From an uncultured Angelakisella sp. (GTDB lineage Bacteria > Bacillota > Clostridia > Oscillospirales > Ruminococcaceae), in assembly GCA_910585535.1 (NCBI GenBank), contig CAJUFK010000072.1, positions 1-17,123 on the forward strand: a DNA stretch of 17,123 nucleotides. Reading direction: 5' to 3'. Below are positions 14,526 through 17,123 of this stretch, piece after piece (positions within the stretch are counted from its first letter, which is position 1; every line of letters starts with the position of its first letter). The translations under genes were made by a program, and so were the position numbers. Below the pieces are notes generated by a model. It worked only from the letters and a program-made list of their open reading frames with translations, ran no database searches and was not told the DNA's origin.

Positions 14526-14556
14526 AATTGCCCACTCTGTCGACAGGTGGGCAATT
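14526..14556 (-). promoter_or_regulatory. Hairpin between rpmH and rnpA
   Basis: A perfect 10-bp stem, AATTGCCCAC (14526-14535) with GTGGGCAATT (14547-14556), encloses an 11-nt segment that contains the palindrome CTGTCGACAG. On the minus strand it is followed by the weakly T-rich CTTATATTGG. This suits a partial terminator or a processing/stability element, allowing much more L34 message than RNase P protein message. Confidence 0.65.
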
Positions 14557-14612
14557 TGGGGGTCTGGTCCTTTTGCTTCGGAGCCTGGTGGGGAGGCTCC
14601 CTGAAAAAGAAA

Positions 14613-14747
14613 TCAGAGGGTGAGGGTCTTGCGGCCCTTGTTCCGGCGGCGGGCCAGGACCTTGCGGCCGTTGCTGGTGGACATTCTCTTGCGGAAGCCA
14701 TGGACCTTGCTCCGCTGGCGCTTCTTGGGCTGGTAAGTTCTTAGCAT
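14613..14747 (-). CDS. rpmH: 50S ribosomal protein L34
   Basis: A 44-residue, strongly basic ribosomal protein. It reads MLRTYQPKKRQRSKVHGF, RKRMSTSNGRKVLARRR and NKGRKTLTL, matching L34 over its whole length. The ATG at 14747 is preceded by AAGGAGG at about 10 nt. It is the first gene of the rpmH-rnpA-yidD-yidC-jag cluster, driven by a near-consensus promoter about 105 bp upstream. The size and composition are normal for the family. Confidence 0.97.
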   Translation of the reverse strand: MLRTYQPKKRQRSKVHGFRKRMSTSNGRKVLARRRNKGRKTLTL

Positions 14748-14851
14748 TTCTCTTTTCCCTCCTTAACGATGAAGTAGTTTCCACTCCCCGCCCCATCCCG
14801 GCGCCCGCCGGAGGAGGTGGGAAGAAACCTTGCATTCTCTTGCAATATAGC

Positions 14852-14881
14852 ATTATACCTTAGTTTCGGAACATCTGTCAA
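14852..14881 (-). promoter_or_regulatory. Near-consensus promoter of rpmH
   Basis: On the minus strand, TTGACA (14881-14876), an 18-bp spacer and TATAAT (14857-14852) match sigma-A consensus perfectly in both boxes. Transcription would begin near 14845, giving a leader of about 100 nt. The leader opens with a small TTGCA/TGCAA stem. Confidence 0.88.
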
Positions 14882-14972
14882 GGGCTTTCCCCCCCCGGGG
14901 AGAAAAACTTGTCCTTCTCCGGCGGCAGGCTCCGGTGCCGGACAAATTATTAGGAAATTATTGCTAAAAAGA

Positions 14973-15001
14973 TTGCATTTCCTGTAGAAAAACTATATAA
15001 T
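14973..15001 (+). promoter_or_regulatory. Promoter of the secreted Gly-rich protein gene
   Basis: TTGCAT (14973-14978), a 17-bp spacer and TATAAT (14996-15001) form a strong sigma-A promoter. Immediately upstream, two direct copies of AAATTATT spaced 11 bp apart resemble an AT-rich upstream element. The start near 15008 gives a leader of about 75 nt with a small TCGCT/AGCGA hairpin before the ribosome binding site. Confidence 0.8.
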
Positions 15002-15081
15002 AGAGAAGAACGATAGGAATCGGGCGGCAGAAAGGTGGTTCTTTTCTCGCTCGGTAAGCGAACGACAAGGAGGATGAAAGG

Positions 15082-15837
15082 ATGAAAAAACTACTGGCTT
15101 TTGTACTGGCCGCGATGATGATGGCCTCACTTGCTGTTTCAGCTATGGCTTTGACCTATGATCCCTGTGATCCTTCGTTAAACCCCGACACAGGGGGCGG
15201 ACCTTGGCCCGGATGCCCCGGGTCCGGGGGCGGAAACCAGGGGGGATCCGGTTCGGGCGGAAATCAGGGGGGATCCGGCGGGAACCAGGGCTCCGGCGGA
15301 GGGACCTCGACAGATGACGACAAGGTGCTGGCTCCCACCGACAACATCGCCAACGAGAAGGAGTCCCTGGAGGCTCTGGCCGCAGGGGAAACCGTTGAGG
15401 TGAAGCTGTACAACGACACTGCGGCCCTGGCCCCTGGGACCATGGATCTTTTGGGGAGCGGCAAAGGGAAGATCATCGCCACCATCGGAAAGATGACCGT
15501 AACCATCCCCGGGGGCTTTGGCAAAACCAACGAAGCCGGGCGGGTCTACTACCCCCTGGACTTTATCGACAATCCGGCCCAGGCCGCCAGCCTTGCCGCC
15601 CCGGTAAAGGGGGAAGCGGCCAAGACCGAGGTGGTCAAGGCAGGCGGAGATATGGCGATGCCCACCTCTGTCACCATAACGCTAAAGACAAGACTAACCG
15701 GGACCGTAAATGTTTACTATTGCAGTGACGATACCGGCAAGTACACCCTCCTGGCCAGCCCTGTGGCCAAAGACGGAAGCATCACCTTTGCCACCCGTCA
15801 GCTGGGGCACCTGGTGCTGACCACCGGGACCATCTGA
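15082..15837 (+). CDS. Secreted protein with Gly/Asn/Gln-rich linker
   Basis: A 251-residue exported protein I cannot assign. The signal peptide spans about residues 1-23 (MKKLLAFVLAAMMMASLAVSAMA, ending at AMA before LTYDP). A short Asp/Pro/Cys-containing segment follows, then a flexible GGNQGGSG-type linker (about 45-75). A predicted beta-rich domain occupies the rest, with VEVKLYND, IIATIGKMTVTIPGGFG, a central VTITLKTRLTGTVNVYYCSDDTGKY and a final LGHLVLTTGTI. Such ends are seen in beta-sandwich domains of Gram-positive surface proteins. No LPXTG motif or C-terminal membrane helix is visible, so it is probably released or loosely attached. The ATG has AAGGAGG 8 nt upstream and a strong promoter. 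It is transcribed divergently from rpmH. Confidence 0.85.
   Translation: MKKLLAFVLAAMMMASLAVSAMALTYDPCDPSLNPDTGGGPWPGCPGSGGGNQGGSGSGGNQGGSGGNQGSGGGTSTDDDKVLAPTDNIANEKESLEALAAGETVEVKLYNDTAALAPGTMDLLGSGKGKIIATIGKMTVTIPGGFGKTNEAGRVYYPLDFIDNPAQAASLAAPVKGEAAKTEVVKAGGDMAMPTSVTITLKTRLTGTVNVYYCSDDTGKYTLLASPVAKDGSITFATRQLGHLVLTTGTI
15229..15300 (+). repeat. Tandem GGNQGGSG-coding repeats
   Basis: Three imperfect copies of a unit coding for GGNQGGSG or shortened forms lie in the linker. Two copies share the stretch CAGGGGGGATCCGG exactly. Copy-number change here would alter linker length without shifting the frame. Confidence 0.75.
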
Positions 15838-15847
15838 TCCAACCTTT

Positions 15848-15881
15848 GGGGGAGCCTGTCCGCTGTCAGGCTCCTCCTTTT
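15848..15881 (+). terminator. Intrinsic terminator after the secreted protein gene
   Basis: GGGGGAGCCTG (15848-15858) pairs with CAGGCTCCTCC (15867-15877; one G-T pair), with an 8-nt loop followed by TTTT. It lies about 10 nt after the stop codon. Confidence 0.7.
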
Positions 15882-15900
15882 GCGTCCGGGATCAAACTGA

Positions 15901-16253
15901 TACAAGCAGGAGGCTTACGCCCGCCCCAAGGGGGAGGATTCCCCCAGGATCTTTACAAGGAGCGGATCCGGACCTGCTTTGAGGTGGCCATGGATTATCT
16001 ACAGAGCAATCCGGTGACCTACTGCCAGGAATACCAGGGCTGCTCCCTGGGAGGAGGCGTCGGAATCGGCGAACGTCCGGCCCTAACCTATGAGTACAGT
16101 CAAAAAGGGGGATTGCTCACCGTGGCTGCGACATCCTCTGCTGGCGGCATCACACATACCTTAACGGTCCGGCTGGAGGAAAACGGCGGCTGGAAATATC
16201 TGTCGGACCAAGTAAAGCAGAAAGAGGGATGGGGGTTCGTGATTGGGTCATGA
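15901..16253 (+). pseudogene. Decayed 3' fragment of a paralogue of the 8453-9160 lipoprotein
   Basis: From TACAAGCAGGAGGCTTACGC onward the DNA aligns with the 3' half of the lipoprotein gene (from about 8815). Shared products include PQDLYKERI / PQDLYEERV, EYQGCSLG / EYQGYCLG and LTVRLEENGG-KYLSDQV / EYLGDQV. Compared with that gene it lacks the signal peptide and about 120 N-terminal residues. It has a 13-base deletion near 15939 that shifts the frame, and has lost the original stop, running on to 16251. An open frame reading through this segment begins only with TTG at 15846 inside the preceding terminator and has no ribosome binding site. It is almost certainly non-functional and is divergent from the intact gene, so it is an old duplication or remnant of a lost sister gene. 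Confidence 0.75.
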
Positions 16254-16275
16254 AACTTCCATCCTTTTTCCTACG

Positions 16276-16848
16276 CAAAAAAGCACGGACCTGCCGTCCG
16301 TGCTTTGCTTTTTTTATTCAGTTGTGGCCTAGATCTTTCTTCCGGCTATGGATTTTCCGGGGTCGCGATCTATGGTCTGCGGTCCTACCGCTTTTCTGGC
16401 TTTGCGGCCGCGTTCCCGCCTTTCGGGCTTTTGCCCGTCCCTTTCCAGGCTCTCAGCCAGGCCCATCCAGCCTGACGGCTTCCGCCGCCTCCCGGAGGTT
16501 TTCCCTCCGCCTGGGAGTGGTTCCTGCTGCTGGCGCTGGGGTCATTTGGATCAAATGGCGTTCTTGGCGGTCCAGGACTGACGGCAGCCAGCCCCAAAGC
16601 CCTGGTGAGAAACCGTGTCCATTGGACTCACCTCTTTCCTTACATTCATGGCGTCTTTGCCTTGCGGGGGAACTGCTCAGTACATGGGAGTTCGTCCTTT
16701 CGCCTTTTCTTCCCAGCAGGGGAAAGCCTCATCTGTCCATGGGAGTGTCCCTTTCCCGGGGTTCCTTTTTTACCCCGGTAATCCGCTTTGCCATGTTTTC
16801 CCGGAACGAAGCCGTTTCTTTCTTTTACTGCCTAGCCTCCTGTTCCTT
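16276..16848 (-). ncRNA. Candidate large structured non-coding RNA (about 570 nt)
   Basis: A minus-strand transcription unit runs from a strong promoter (16855-16883) to a terminator hairpin (16280-16306), with no credible ORF inside. Its only notable frame, 16385-16597, starts with TTG, has no ribosome binding site and is low complexity. In RNA sense, helices follow one another: GGAACG/CGTTTC (16803-16819), CCGGGGT/ACCCCGG (16756-16778), GGGAAAG/CTTTCCC (16720-16757), GGTGAG/CTCACC (16604-16632), CATTTG/CAAATG (16543-16557), CGGAGG/CCTCCG (16493-16509), CGGC-GGAA-GCCG (16476-16487), CAGGCT/AGCCTG (16446-16474), CGGGC/GCCCG (16424-16437), GCGGT/ACCGC (16379-16391) and TAGATC/GATCTA (16330-16372). 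Unpaired segments are A-rich on this strand, typical of folded RNA. I do not recognise tmRNA, RNase P RNA, 6S, SRP RNA or a riboswitch. Size and style recall large bacterial RNAs such as ROOL, but I cannot assign it. Confidence 0.6.
16277..16315. terminator. Bidirectional intrinsic terminator
   Basis: AAAGCACGGAC (16280-16290) pairs with GTCCGTGCTTT (16296-16306) around a 5-nt loop, an 11-bp perfect stem. On the plus strand GC and seven T follow. On the minus strand the stem leads into six T, three of them paired. It can end plus-strand transcripts crossing the pseudogene and minus-strand transcripts of the candidate RNA. Confidence 0.85.
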
Positions 16849-16854
16849 GTCTAT

Positions 16855-16883
16855 AGAATACCACAGGGTCTCCAATTTGTCAA
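16855..16883 (-). promoter_or_regulatory. Strong promoter of the candidate RNA
   Basis: On the minus strand, a perfect TTGACA (16883-16878), a 17-bp spacer and TATTCT (16860-16855, five of six) are present. Upstream of the -35 box, 16885-16930 is almost wholly A/T with A-tracts, like the UP elements of strongly expressed stable-RNA genes. Transcription would start near 16848. Confidence 0.8.
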
Positions 16884-16889
16884 TAGGGT

Positions 16890-17074
16890 ATTTTTATTTT
16901 TCACATCATATTTTTAATTTAGTTATAACGCCCAATAAGGCGAACCCGTTTTTGTCTCCTTCCGCCAAAAGCCCAGGTCTAGCCGCGAAGGACTCCTCCC
17001 CCGCCGCTGGGCGGTGGCCCTTTGGGCGTCCCATCTCTGGGATTCCATCCTGGGGAATGGCAGCGGTAGATGGC
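16890..17074. other. Gene-free segment with hairpins upstream of the RNA promoter
   Basis: The left part is AT-rich promoter-upstream DNA. The right part holds a nested dyad (CCATCT 17031-17036 with AGATGG 17068-17073, inner ATTCC 17042-17046 with GGAAT 17054-17058), CCGCC-GCTG-GGCGG-like pairing near 17001-17014 and GCCC-TTT-GGGC near 17017-17027. These could be the 3' structures of a gene entering from the right edge. No T-rich terminator was found. Confidence 0.45.
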
Positions 17075-17123
17075 TTAACGGCGTTTGCCCTTCCGGCGGA
17101 CCTCCTTTCTGCCGCGGTGGATG
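17075..17123 (-). CDS. Possible C-terminal end of a minus-strand gene (partial)
   Basis: The last 49 bases can be read on the minus strand as the end of an open frame, IHRGRKEVRRKGKRR followed by TAA at 17077-17075. The strongly basic end and the nested hairpin just after the stop are compatible with a real gene end. Sixteen codons are too few for identification, and this could be chance. Confidence 0.2.
   Translation of the reverse strand, partial: IHRGRKEVRRKGKRR

Noticed and set aside
16385..16597. 70-codon minus-strand frame inside the candidate RNA
   Set aside because: TTG start, no ribosome binding site, Pro/Gly/Ser/Lys low complexity. The paired-stem pattern explains the sequence better.
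16276..16848. Assignment of the candidate RNA to tmRNA, RNase P RNA, SRP RNA, 6S RNA or a c-di-GMP riboswitch
   Set aside because: Signature segments were looked for (RNase P GAGGAAAGTCC, SRP GGAAGGAAGCAG, a tmRNA tag and acceptor end, the c-di-GMP-I core) and not found.
16615..16917. 100-codon plus-strand frame over the RNA promoter region
   Set aside because: It crosses the minus-strand promoter and AT-rich element and has no ribosome binding site or plus-strand promoter.
17095..17123. Possible T-box-like element at the right edge (CCGCGGTGG on the plus strand)
   Set aside because: The conserved T-box antiterminator sequence is not matched on either strand and the window ends here.
1..17123. 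CRISPR arrays, tRNA or rRNA genes, insertion sequences or integrase genes
   Set aside because: No regularly spaced repeats, cloverleaf with a TTCGA-type arm, rRNA segments or transposase/integrase motifs were seen.

Overview
The window looks like a chromosomal segment of a GC-rich, low-oxygen gut Firmicute, most likely near the Oscillospiraceae (Flavonifractor/Lawsonibacter-like). This is inferred from strong GGAGG ribosome binding sites, sigma-A type promoters, the gene families present (DUF3798 binding protein, YidC without an N-terminal periplasmic domain, long Jag) and high GC with AT-rich promoter islands. No 16S gene or other taxonomic marker is present, so the placement is tentative.

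Layout. (1) 1-394 is a gene-free string of seven hairpins. (2) 395-6932, minus strand, is a probable operon read right to left: an OmpR/KdpE-type response regulator without a visible kinase, a DUF3798 lipoprotein (solute receptor), a hairpin-bearing gap, a double-domain ABC ATPase and two membrane permeases. It would form an importer of unknown ligand placed behind its own response regulator. (3) 6933-7513 is an AT-rich divergent control region with two promoters and several dyads. (4) 7514-8167, plus strand, encodes a YheO/DauR-type PAS-HTH regulator ending at a strong terminator. (5) 8453-9160, plus strand, encodes an unknown lipoprotein. (6) 9219-10777, minus strand, holds a TfoX-N-domain protein, a cysteine-rich DUF3795 protein and a WYL-domain regulator. 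(7) 10778-11442 is a second hairpin-rich, gene-free region that shares repeat modules with the left end. (8) 11443-14747, minus strand, is the classic rpmH-rnpA-yidD-yidC-jag cluster for ribosome protein L34, RNase P, membrane-protein insertion and an RNA-binding partner. It has a near-consensus promoter and a hairpin after rpmH. (9) 15082-15837, plus strand, is a secreted Gly/Asn/Gln-linker protein, followed by a frameshifted 3' fragment of a paralogue of the lipoprotein in (5). (10) 16276-16848, minus strand, is the most unusual part: a roughly 570-nt segment with no credible ORF, its own strong promoter with an AT-rich upstream element, a terminator at its end and continuous short helices with A-rich loops. 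It looks like a large structured non-coding RNA. (11) The last bases may hold the C-terminal end of another minus-strand gene.

The most useful leads are the candidate large RNA at the right end, the unassigned DUF3798 ABC system with its response regulator and palindromic control sites, and the family of hairpin repeats filling the intergenic regions. All identifications come from reading the sequence; no database search was run.
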